Position numbers and translations under genes: made by a program
The notes under the pieces: model-generated
Databases searched by the model: none
What the model was told of the DNA's origin: nothing
Seen by the model: only the letters and a program-made list of their open reading frames with translations
Part shown: positions 27,924-35,812 of the stretch, piece by piece
How the letters are laid out: each line of letters begins with the position of its first letter
How positions within the stretch are numbered: position 1 is the first letter of the stretch
Assembly: GCA_947450025.1 (NCBI GenBank)
Contig: CANFTW010000010.1
Span: 62,001-126,000, forward strand
Length of the DNA stretch: 64,000 nucleotides
Origin: Bacteroidota bacterium
GTDB taxonomy: Bacteria; Bacteroidota; Bacteroidia; B-17B0; Aurantibacillaceae
Direction of reading: 5' to 3'

Positions 27924-28001
27924 GCGTGAGGGATGCAAACGGAAATCCTTTTGCCTGCCTCTTGCAAAAGATTGGAGTGACAGCCCGACCGAAGGGCACG
28001 C
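27924..28001. ncRNA. GC-rich structured element, predicted three-way junction
   Basis: A 78-nt stretch between two convergent stop codons. By hand count 44 of 78 bases are G or C, far above its surroundings. GCGTG (27924-27928) can pair with CACGC (27997-28001). Inside, AATCCTTTTG (27944-27953) pairs with CAAAAGATT (27965-27973) with one bulge, and GCCC (27983-27986) pairs with GGGC (27994-27997). The last C is shared, so two of the helices may compete. It resembles the structured, repeated intergenic elements I recall from flavobacteria, with paired CCTTTTG/CAAAAG blocks. It could be an RNA, a dispersed repeat or a bidirectional 3'-end element. Orientation is not settled. Confidence 0.55.
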
Positions 28002-28006
28002 CAAAA

Positions 28007-29674
28007 TTAAAACTGAAAATAAATAAACGGTTGCATCTCGCCACTCACCAGCTGATAAATGCAAAACACAAAAATGATTGCTACTAGGCTCATCAGTGGT
28101 AAAGGTAATTCAGCAAATTTTAATCGGTATTTTTCCTTAATTGTTTCTGGAATCCAGTGTATTAAATAGCCCAATAAAATTACTGAAAATACTAAAGCAT
28201 AACCTTGAATAATATGAAAGGTTAAGGCGGCTCCAAAATGATTAGTAATTCTATCAAAAATTAAACTAACGGTATCCAAACTATCGCTTCTAAAAAAGAT
28301 ACGAGTAAAGCTAATAAACGTTAGGGTGAAAAATACCATAACTGCTCTAATAATAAATGAATTAGAACCTTTGAACGGAGAAATTTTTTGCCAAAGTTTA
28401 TGTACAACTAAACCTAATCCATTTAATCCACCCCAAATAATAAACAACCAAGAACTTCCATGCCAAAAACCTCCTAGCAGCATGGTGACTAATAAATTGA
28501 TATTGGTATTCACACTTTGTTTTACTTTAGGGAAGAAATAAGCCAATAACACTAATATAATGGCAATGAATAGCAACACTAAGAGTAGCCAAATTTTACC
28601 AGTAAGCATTACCAATACAAACGATAAAAAAGCAATGCAAATGTATGAGCCAATGGTACCTGATTTATTGCCACCTAAAGGGATATATAAATAATCTTTT
28701 AACCAAGTTGATAATGAAATATGCCAACGTTTCCAAAACTCACTCACGTCCTGTGCCTTATAGGGCGATTTAAAATTGGTTTTTAAACGGTACCCTAGCA
28801 ATAATGCTACACCAATAGCAATATCTGTATAACCGCTGAAATCGGCATAAATTTGTAAGGAGTATCCAAAAATACCAAATACCGTTTCAACTCCTGAATA
28901 GTAATTAGGATTATCAAATATTCGATCAATATAATTGACGGCTATATAATCTGCTAATATTTTTTTTCCTAAACCATTTAATATCCAAAACACCGCATAA
29001 CCAAATTCTTTTCGTGATAAATTATAAGGCTGATATATTTGATACAAAAACTCATTGGCCTTAACAATCGGTCCTGCCACTAAATGCGGGAAAAAGCAAA
29101 CAAAGAAACCATAGTCAAAAATGGATTTAACAGGCGTCACCTTTCCTCTATACATATCAATGGTATAAGAGATTGACTGAAACGTGAAGAATGAAATACC
29201 GACTGGTAAAATTAATTTATCTACTGGGTCTGATGTTCCAAAAAAGGTATTACTAAATTGAGTGAAGTGATTAAAGAATGAAATGTCTGTACCTGCCAGT
29301 TGATTAACACTCTCAGTAAAAAAGTATGCATATTTAAAATAACACAATAAAGTTAAATTAAGCAGTAAGCTAATTGTTAGATAAGTTTTTTTGCGAGTAA
29401 CTGATTTACTCTGATAAATAAGCCTTCCCCAATTATAATCACTGATGATGGTAAAAATAAGTAAGATGAGAAAGACGCCACTCGTTTTATAATAAAAGAA
29501 AAGGCTAACCAATAATAAGTAAAAGGTACGCAGGGTGTTCTTTTTATAAATCATGGAATAGATTCCAAGAACAACGGCAAAAAATCCCCAAAAATACAAT
29601 TGAGTAAAAATCACTGGTTGTCCTTTGACATAAAGGAAACAGGATTTGAGATATGTTGTTATGTCGCTATTCAA
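28007..29674 (-). CDS. MBOAT-family membrane O-acyltransferase (AlgI/DltB-like)
   Basis: A 555-residue polytopic membrane protein with ten or more predicted helices. MBOAT hallmarks are clear: DFSGYTDIAIGVALLLGY, SEFWKRWHISLSTWLKDYLYIPLGGN and the invariant His in GGFWHGSSWLFIIWGGLNG. The family moves acyl (usually acetyl) groups across the inner membrane onto periplasmic glycans, as AlgI does in alginate or PatA in peptidoglycan O-acetylation. Two SGNH hydrolase-type proteins lie directly upstream on the same strand, the usual partners that complete transfer or trim acyl groups. Substrate is unknown; a surface polysaccharide is most likely. Confidence 0.92.
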   Translation of the reverse strand: MNSDITTYLKSCFLYVKGQPVIFTQLYFWGFFAVVLGIYSMIYKKNTLRTFYLLLVSLFFYYKTSGVFLILLIFTIISDYNWGRLIYQSKSVTRKKTYLTISLLLNLTLLCYFKYAYFFTESVNQLAGTDISFFNHFTQFSNTFFGTSDPVDKLILPVGISFFTFQSISYTIDMYRGKVTPVKSIFDYGFFVCFFPHLVAGPIVKANEFLYQIYQPYNLSRKEFGYAVFWILNGLGKKILADYIAVNYIDRIFDNPNYYSGVETVFGIFGYSLQIYADFSGYTDIAIGVALLLGYRLKTNFKSPYKAQDVSEFWKRWHISLSTWLKDYLYIPLGGNKSGTIGSYICIAFLSFVLVMLTGKIWLLLVLLFIAIILVLLAYFFPKVKQSVNTNINLLVTMLLGGFWHGSSWLFIIWGGLNGLGLVVHKLWQKISPFKGSNSFIIRAVMVFFTLTFISFTRIFFRSDSLDTVSLIFDRITNHFGAALTFHIIQGYALVFSVILLGYLIHWIPETIKEKYRLKFAELPLPLMSLVAIIFVFCIYQLVSGEMQPFIYFQF

Positions 29675-29777
29675 TGCCTAATTTATATAATTAATGACTA
29701 AAGGGAGTCAGGACTATACAAGCTCTTGCATCTATTCAAGCTCTTATGCCCATTAAATCTCTTTTCGTCTCTTCTGT

Positions 29778-31034
29778 CTATTTAGTCTCTTTCACTTTAC
29801 TATTGTACTTATAGCTTCTATTAATGGCATCAAACATTAAATTAGCTAAAATGGTGTATCCCCTTCCATTAAAATGCACTTTGTCTTTTGCTGCTAAACC
29901 TGCTTTTTGCCATTTGTATATAGACTTATATCCTCCCATCACGGCATACAAATCATACACTGCAGCTTTGTGTTTTTCCATTAAAAGAAACATGGCCTCT
30001 TCTGCTTTAATAGGTCTTTTATTGGCTGTCCGTTTAGTCATGTAGTTATCTGTTACAGTCGTAAATAAAATAGCACAGTTAGGCGAAACTTGTTGAACTA
30101 AAGAAATTAAACTATCATAATTTGCAATAAATTGATCTTTAGAAAAACTTGTGCTATGGGTATCGTTTACTCCTAATGAAAAAATAACTAAATCAGGAGG
30201 GATGGTGTTTAACTCATGCACAAATTCCTGACATTTTAAATACGAAGAAGTACTCGCGCCATTTACGCCGATGGCCGCATAATAAAAACCCGGCTTGTCG
30301 TTCTCAATACTAAATCCGCGCAACATAAAGTTAGGGATGATGGAATCTTTTTTTATCAAATTAAAATTCACAGAATCAATATAAGTTTCGAAAGAAAACT
30401 CTGTATACCCTAATTTTATAAAATCTTTTCTACTATACTTTACGCCGATTTGTTGATCTAAAGAAAATTCAAAACTTGGATTAAAATTATGATACACTCT
30501 AAGAGAATTAAATGTTTGATGATGGTTATTTTTTAATAAATTAAATCCAAAGGTATTAGCGCTATCGTTCGTAATACCTGCCATTCCTGCCATTCCTAAA
30601 TTATCACACATTTCTTTTGCTAAAGCACTTCGTTTACGAATCCACTTACCCGTTGTATAAGATTTAAAAAAATGTGGGCTATTTGTTTTCACTATTTTGA
30701 AAGGAAAAATAAACGTTCCACCTCCTTTAAAATTTCCCATGCTTTGAAACCCATCCATTAGCACTTCAGTCCAAAAACCAGCTTGAATATGAGATCCTCC
30801 AAAATGCACAACCGTTACTTTTTCACGTTTACCTTCTCTCATCTCATCAATTTTTTTATAAAAACTCATGATTTGTGAGCTATCTTTAGCTAAATACAAT
30901 TTACTTTCCTGATAGTTAATAAAAGGATATTGTTGCGCTTTCGAGTGATTTGATAAAATAAAAAAGACACAAGTTAAAAGACCAGTGAAAATAAAATTTA
31001 TTTTTTTTGTATACCTATTACTAATTATTGTCAT
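29778..31034 (-). CDS. SGNH/GDSL-type hydrolase or acyltransferase, periplasmic
   Basis: A 418-residue exported protein; the N-terminus has a hydrophobic signal/anchor (FIFTGLLTCVFFILSNHSKAQ). SGNH blocks are recognisable: VVHFGGSHIQAGFW (block I, Ser in GGSH), SLGVNDTHS (block III, with Asn) and KDKVHFNGRGY (block V, the catalytic Asp-x-x-His). It is 20 bp downstream of a second SGNH gene and upstream of the MBOAT gene, so the three probably form an operon. In such modules SGNH proteins receive acyl groups from the MBOAT or remove them from the glycan. Which of the two roles applies cannot be told from sequence. Confidence 0.82.
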   Translation of the reverse strand: MTIISNRYTKKINFIFTGLLTCVFFILSNHSKAQQYPFINYQESKLYLAKDSSQIMSFYKKIDEMREGKREKVTVVHFGGSHIQAGFWTEVLMDGFQSMGNFKGGGTFIFPFKIVKTNSPHFFKSYTTGKWIRKRSALAKEMCDNLGMAGMAGITNDSANTFGFNLLKNNHHQTFNSLRVYHNFNPSFEFSLDQQIGVKYSRKDFIKLGYTEFSFETYIDSVNFNLIKKDSIIPNFMLRGFSIENDKPGFYYAAIGVNGASTSSYLKCQEFVHELNTIPPDLVIFSLGVNDTHSTSFSKDQFIANYDSLISLVQQVSPNCAILFTTVTDNYMTKRTANKRPIKAEEAMFLLMEKHKAAVYDLYAVMGGYKSIYKWQKAGLAAKDKVHFNGRGYTILANLMFDAINRSYKYNSKVKETK

Positions 31035-31054
31035 TAATCTTTTCTCCTAAATCC

Positions 31055-32530
31055 CTATTTATTTTTTACAAATTCATTATAATCACTCATCAACGATGAA
31101 TACAATAACACCGCTATTTTACGAGCACCACCAGAGCTAAAATGAATATAATCTTTAGCGCCAATGCCTTGTTCTACCCAAGTTAACATACTGTTTTTAC
31201 CTCCCATACAACTATACATATCAAAAAAAGCACAATCTGTATCAAAAGCTGCTTTCTTAATAGCGTCACGCAAATCTTCTAATTGAGGGTGAGTTTCATA
31301 ATCAGTTCCAACCTTCACGCTCATGTCGGCAGGACCAATGACTAAAATAGAAGCTTGTGGAGCTAATTTTTTTACTATTAAGATTTGTGCTTTTAAATAC
31401 GAACCAAAAGCAATTGCTTGTTCTTTAGTGGTCATATAAGGTAAAGCATTACCACCAAACTGAAGAATAATCAATTTTGTATTGAGGTATTCATAAAATT
31501 GTTTTAATTGGTTGCCATTAATTAAATTAAAAAATGTTCCTGAGCTTCCTCTTAAACCAAAATTATCTACCATCACGCCTTTTCCTCCTTCTAATGAAAC
31601 GCCATAAAAATCAGGACTGTCTTTCCCTTTAAATTTGAACTCTTGTAAGAGTGCTCCTTGATTTAAATTAAATTCTTTGACATTAAAATTTCCGCCAATA
31701 GCTAACGAATCCGAATTATTTAAAGTCCCATTTTCATATAACTCCACATAGGTTTTTGCTTGAGCACCTCCATAAAATAGTTTAATTTTTTTATAGGCCG
31801 CTGCCTTTTGTCCTCCATTTTTACTGGTAACTACTTTTACCCATGCCGATTTATATTGTGTGGTATCAGTAAGTGCGGTGTAATTATAGAATCTTGTAAT
31901 ATGAGCTAATACCCCAAAATTATTATGTTTTACACGCTTATCTTTTCCTGCAAAAACCGCATAACGGTCCCAGCTATTACTCCACGATATTTTATTAATA
32001 ACACTTGGTGTAACTGGAACAAATGAGATGAGGCCTGGACCCTCTCCACCAAATTCACCTTGTAATTTTAATCTTAAATAATCACTAATTCGATCGCCTT
32101 CAATTTGCGAATCCCCATAATGCAAGATCCGCACACTCTTCTCTTCAAGACTAATATTTGCTAGTGAATTAAAAAAAGAGGCTAAGGCTGATTTCGTTTC
32201 ATTTTTATATTGAATACTGGTAATGAGTTTTAAAGAGGTGTCGACATTTACTAATTTTGCAACTGCCGAACCCACTTTTTCATTTTTACTAACTGATGCG
32301 GTATCCTCAGATTCAATCACTTTATCCTCGGCATCTGCTAAGGCAATAATATTTGAAATATCTGTTTTGGCTGAGGGTTTTTCGAGAAACAAAGAAGCAA
32401 AAGTCGGATAATGTATCTCGATGTTTTCAGTAATACGAATTCCTTTTTCAGGAAATACCAAACTTATTAAGCCCAACACAAGGAAAGTGAAAGCCAAAAA
32501 CAAAATAGTATGTAAAGGTTTATGCAACAA
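31055..32530 (-). CDS. SGNH/GDSL-type hydrolase or acyltransferase with N-terminal membrane anchor
   Basis: A 491-residue protein with one hydrophobic segment near residues 9-27 (LFLAFTFLVLGLISLVF) that is probably an uncleaved anchor. An acidic, Ser-rich linker follows to about residue 115. The SGNH blocks are RILHYGDSQIEGDR (block I, GDS), LQFGGNAL (block III) and AKDYIHFSSGGARK (block V, Asp-x-x-His). A beta-rich insertion separates blocks I and III (about 170-310) and may be a carbohydrate-binding module, as in AlgX/PatB-like proteins. The start is a TTG because no ATG precedes the anchor. It is first in the likely three-gene acylation operon. Confidence 0.8.
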   Translation of the reverse strand: MLHKPLHTILFLAFTFLVLGLISLVFPEKGIRITENIEIHYPTFASLFLEKPSAKTDISNIIALADAEDKVIESEDTASVSKNEKVGSAVAKLVNVDTSLKLITSIQYKNETKSALASFFNSLANISLEEKSVRILHYGDSQIEGDRISDYLRLKLQGEFGGEGPGLISFVPVTPSVINKISWSNSWDRYAVFAGKDKRVKHNNFGVLAHITRFYNYTALTDTTQYKSAWVKVVTSKNGGQKAAAYKKIKLFYGGAQAKTYVELYENGTLNNSDSLAIGGNFNVKEFNLNQGALLQEFKFKGKDSPDFYGVSLEGGKGVMVDNFGLRGSSGTFFNLINGNQLKQFYEYLNTKLIILQFGGNALPYMTTKEQAIAFGSYLKAQILIVKKLAPQASILVIGPADMSVKVGTDYETHPQLEDLRDAIKKAAFDTDCAFFDMYSCMGGKNSMLTWVEQGIGAKDYIHFSSGGARKIAVLLYSSLMSDYNEFVKNK

Positions 32531-32859
32531 AGATGAATTAGATATAGCAATATCTAAAATACTTTGTCAAAAGATTAAATGAATCCAATTAGTTTTTCAC
32601 AAAAGCCTTGTAAATAACCGATTTCGAATATTATTAGGTCATTTAGGCTAATGATTTTAGCCAATTTATAGAATTTAAAAACTACAAAGTATGGTGTTTT
32701 AATATTAAATCACTGAATATCAAATATTTATAAATTTTTAAAGGATATAAACAATGAATGAGTTGAATCAAGAGATTTTGTATTTTTTTAGGTAAATCGT
32801 TGATTTTTAGCTAAAATCAGTTATTTTTGCACCCCTTATATTTATTTAAGAAAACTATC
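32531..32859. other. Intergenic region between divergent SGNH and tig genes
   Basis: About 330 bp without a gene. It holds the tig promoter (32800-32829) at its right end and a small hairpin near 32647-32664 (GGCTAA...TTAGCC). The left part must contain the promoter of the acylation operon on the - strand, but I see no convincing consensus match there. The rest is AT-rich and unremarkable. Confidence 0.6.
32800..32829 (+). promoter_or_regulatory. Promoter of tig, overlapped by a palindrome
   Basis: TTGA (32800-32803) and TATTTTTG (32822-32829) are separated by 18 bp, matching the Bacteroidota -33/-7 arrangement; the -7 box matches TAnnTTTG fully. The transcript would start about 25 nt before the tig ATG. 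The spacer contains the near-palindrome GATTTTTAGCTAAAATC (32802-32818), which could be an operator or chance AT-rich symmetry. Confidence 0.65.
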
Positions 32860-34200
32860 ATGAACATATCAAAAAAAGACCTTAACGCATTAACTGCAGA
32901 ATTAAGCATTACATTATCTCCAGCTGACTACGAAACAAAAGTAGAAAATGCGATTAAAAAAGTACAAAAACAAGCGGCATTGCCCGGATTCAGACCAGGT
33001 AAAGTTCCTGTTGGTTTAATAAAAAAACAACATGGTAAATCTATTTTAGTAGATGAAATCAATAAAATATTAAACGAAACTTTATATAATTACATAAATG
33101 ATAATAAAATCGAAATTTTAGGAAATCCAATGCCTAAAGAAGATAGTAACATCGATTTTGATCATCAAACAGAGTGGACCTTTAACTACGAATTAGGTTT
33201 AACTCCGCAGTTTGATGTAACATTAGATAACTCTCAATCATTTGTATATAACACTGTAAAAATTGATGATGAGTTAGTAGAGAAATATTTAAAAGATGTA
33301 AAACGTAATTACGGAAAACCATCTAATCCAGAAGTTGCAGAAGGAAAAGATGTGTTATACATCGATATCGTAGAATTAGATGCGGATAATAATGTGGTTG
33401 CAGGAGGTATTTTTAAATCAACTAGTATTGGAATTGATCGTTTAAAAAATGAATCTGCAAAAGCAAAATTAACTGGTGCTAAAAAAGAAGATAAAATCAT
33501 CATCAACGCAAATGAATTATATGATTCAGCAGTTGACAAATCAATCTCTTTAGGTATTGATAAAGAAGTAGCTGAAAGCTTTAGCTCTAATTTACAATTA
33601 ACAGTGCGCAACATTGCCCGTATGGAAGATGCTGAGTTAAACCAAGAGTTATTTGATAAATTATATGGAGCAGGAACAATTAACTCTTTAGAGGAATTTA
33701 AAGATAAAATCAAAGGTGAATTAGCCTTAATGTTTGCTCAGGATACAGACCGTAAATTTGTTGAAGGTGTTGAAAAAACTTTAGTTGAAAAATTAAACAT
33801 TACTTTACCAGATGAGTTCTTAAAGCGTTGGTTAATGGCGGTTAACGAAAAGCCGTTAACAAAAGAGCAATTAGAAGCTGAATATCCAGCCTATGCAAAA
33901 TCGATGCAATGGAAACTGATTGAAAATAAAATTATTAAAAATAATAATATTGCAGTGACTATTGACGAAGCAAAAGAAGAAGCAAGTAATTACGTGCGTT
34001 CACAATTCGCTCGTTATGGCCAAGCTCCTGAAGAAACTGAAGTGGCTAAAATTGTTGATGGTATTCTAGGAAAACAAGAAGAAGCTCAAAAAATATTTGA
34101 AGGATTATACAGCAAAAAAGTATTAGATGTTTTAAAAACTTCTTGTAAATTAGATACTAAAGAAGTAAGCTACAACGAGTTTTTTGGAATAGCTGAATAA
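32860..34200 (+). CDS. tig: Trigger factor (ribosome-associated chaperone/PPIase)
   Basis: A 446-residue trigger factor. The ribosome-binding N-terminal domain includes LPGFRPGKVP, the signature loop that contacts protein L23. A divergent FKBP-type PPIase domain lies near residues 150-235 (GKDVLYIDIVELDADNNVV), and the C-terminal half is the helical SurA-like chaperone body. The ATG at 32860 is chosen over an upstream in-frame TTG at 32827 because the TTG lies within the -7 promoter element. Trigger factor binds nascent chains at the tunnel exit. In many bacteria clpP-clpX follow tig; here they do not. Confidence 0.95.
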   Translation: MNISKKDLNALTAELSITLSPADYETKVENAIKKVQKQAALPGFRPGKVPVGLIKKQHGKSILVDEINKILNETLYNYINDNKIEILGNPMPKEDSNIDFDHQTEWTFNYELGLTPQFDVTLDNSQSFVYNTVKIDDELVEKYLKDVKRNYGKPSNPEVAEGKDVLYIDIVELDADNNVVAGGIFKSTSIGIDRLKNESAKAKLTGAKKEDKIIINANELYDSAVDKSISLGIDKEVAESFSSNLQLTVRNIARMEDAELNQELFDKLYGAGTINSLEEFKDKIKGELALMFAQDTDRKFVEGVEKTLVEKLNITLPDEFLKRWLMAVNEKPLTKEQLEAEYPAYAKSMQWKLIENKIIKNNNIAVTIDEAKEEASNYVRSQFARYGQAPEETEVAKIVDGILGKQEEAQKIFEGLYSKKVLDVLKTSCKLDTKEVSYNEFFGIAE

Positions 34201-34253
34201 ACAAAACATTTTAATCAGTGTTTATATAATACATTTAATTGTTTACTAAAAGA

Positions 34254-35393
34254 ATGCAAGGAGTTTATATAACAAAATCATCTAAATTTTTACCTAATCA
34301 TCCCATTTCAAATGATGAAATGGAAGAGTATTTAGGAATGATAGATGGCATTCCTTCAAAAGGTAAACGATTAACGCTTCGTAATAATGGAATAAAAACA
34401 CGTTATTATTCCCTTGATAAAAATGGTCATTCCACACACTCTAATGCGCAAATGGCAGCATTAGCCATAGAAAAATTAACGGACGATCATTTTAAAATAC
34501 AAGATATTGAACTTTTAGCTTGTGGAACAGCCTCTCCTGACAATCACATGCCTTCTCATGCAGTGATGGTTCATGGAGAATTAAAAGGCGGAGCTCCCCT
34601 CGAATTAATATCTCCTTCTGGCTCATGTTGTGCAAGTATGCAGAGTTTAAAATCTGCCTACTTGTCAATATTAGCAGGTAATACATCTAATGCAGTAGTT
34701 ACGGGTTCTGAGAAATTATCATCCTTTATGCTGGCTTCTCATTTTGAAAAAGAAACAGAGCGCTTAGCAGAAATGGAGCAGAATCCTATCATTGCTTTTG
34801 AAAAAGATTTTTTACGTTGGATGCTTTCAGATGGTGCCGCTGCTTTGTTATTAGAAAACAAACCACGTCCTCATTCTACTAACTTAAAAATTGAATGGAT
34901 AGATATTCGATCTTACGCTAATGAATTAGATACCTGTATGTATGTGGGCTCTGAAAAAAATGAAGATGGAAGTACTAAAGGTTGGAAAGAATTTACACCA
35001 CAGGAGTGGTTACAGAAATCGATTTTTTCCTTTAAACAAGATACTAAGCTATTAGGTAAAGAGATTGTTCCAACAGGTACTAAATATTTAAAAGAAATAC
35101 TTGACAAAAGAGGTTTTGATGTCACAACGATAGACTATTTTCTTCCTCATTTGTCCTCTGAATTCTTTAGAGCAAAAATTGCCGAAGAAATTTTAAAATA
35201 CAATATTGATATACCTCAAGAAAAATGGTTTACTAATTTATCCACTACCGGAAATATTGGCTCGGCTTCTATTTTTATAATGGTAGAAGAATTAATGAAT
35301 TCAGGAAAATTAATATCCGGACAAAAAATTTTACTAATGGTTCCCGAAAGCGCTCGTTTTACATATGCCTACTGCTTGCTAACTGTTTGCTAA
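34254..35393 (+). CDS. 3-oxoacyl-ACP synthase III (KAS III/FabH)-like condensing enzyme
   Basis: A 379-residue thiolase-fold enzyme. I start it at ATG 34254, which gives MQGVYITKSSKFLPN, typical of KAS III-like enzymes; a TTG at 34239 is possible. The nucleophile is in PSGSCCASMQ (Cys125/126), the His in DYFLPHLSSEFF (about 294) and the Asn in NLSTTGNIGSAS (about 328). It is longer than housekeeping FabH (about 320) and lacks its typical active-site sequence, so it is probably a specialised enzyme that condenses or transfers an acyl group on an ACP. It overlaps or nearly abuts the next two genes, forming a cassette with a BtrH-like protein. No ACP gene is present in the cassette. Confidence 0.85.
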   Translation: MQGVYITKSSKFLPNHPISNDEMEEYLGMIDGIPSKGKRLTLRNNGIKTRYYSLDKNGHSTHSNAQMAALAIEKLTDDHFKIQDIELLACGTASPDNHMPSHAVMVHGELKGGAPLELISPSGSCCASMQSLKSAYLSILAGNTSNAVVTGSEKLSSFMLASHFEKETERLAEMEQNPIIAFEKDFLRWMLSDGAAALLLENKPRPHSTNLKIEWIDIRSYANELDTCMYVGSEKNEDGSTKGWKEFTPQEWLQKSIFSFKQDTKLLGKEIVPTGTKYLKEILDKRGFDVTTIDYFLPHLSSEFFRAKIAEEILKYNIDIPQEKWFTNLSTTGNIGSASIFIMVEELMNSGKLISGQKILLMVPESARFTYAYCLLTVC

Positions 35394-35413
35394 TTACTCT
35401 TAAAACTTTTCGA

Positions 35414-35812
35414 ATGAAAAAAGAAGATGTGCCTCAAGATCCCTCTGCCTTGACTGGTGTCACTCGCGACGTTTGTTACGTGAAAGACAAAGATGGAAAG
35501 TATACAACAGATTTAAGTATTGGTTGGGACGTCAAAAAACAAGCGTTGGATAATGCTTGGGAGGATATTCATGAACGAGTAACAGAAGCTGCTCATCAAG
35601 TTGAAAAGGGGGAGATTAGTCCAATCTTTTATTTCATGGAAAAAAAATTAATGGACTTAACGTTATTATCTGGTTACACAGGATTTTGGAAATGGACCAT
35701 TAAAAGACATTTTAAACCTTCTGTTTTTAAAAACTTAAGTGAATCTAAATTAAACATCTACGCCAAGGCATTTGATATTAGCGTAAAAGAATTAAAAGAA
35801 TTTAATGGATAA
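35414..35812 (+). CDS. Conserved-looking 132-residue protein of unknown function
   Basis: A small soluble protein that I do not recognise. I start it at ATG 35414 (MKKEDVPQDPS), 21 bp after the KAS III-like stop; an upstream start at 35387 would overlap that gene. It is rich in charged and aromatic residues (DLSIGWDVKKQALDNAWEDIHER, FWKWTIKRHFKP) and looks mainly alpha-helical. There is no signal peptide, membrane helix, or Ser in a DSL motif, so it is not an ACP. Its last 8 bp overlap the BtrH-like gene, implying translational coupling. It may be a partner or scaffold in the cassette. Confidence 0.7.
   Translation: MKKEDVPQDPSALTGVTRDVCYVKDKDGKYTTDLSIGWDVKKQALDNAWEDIHERVTEAAHQVEKGEISPIFYFMEKKLMDLTLLSGYTGFWKWTIKRHFKPSVFKNLSESKLNIYAKAFDISVKELKEFNG

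Noticed and set aside
33309-33713. A 134-codon frame antisense to tig
   Set aside because: A shadow of the trigger-factor gene; composition follows the complementary codons and there is no start context or domain.
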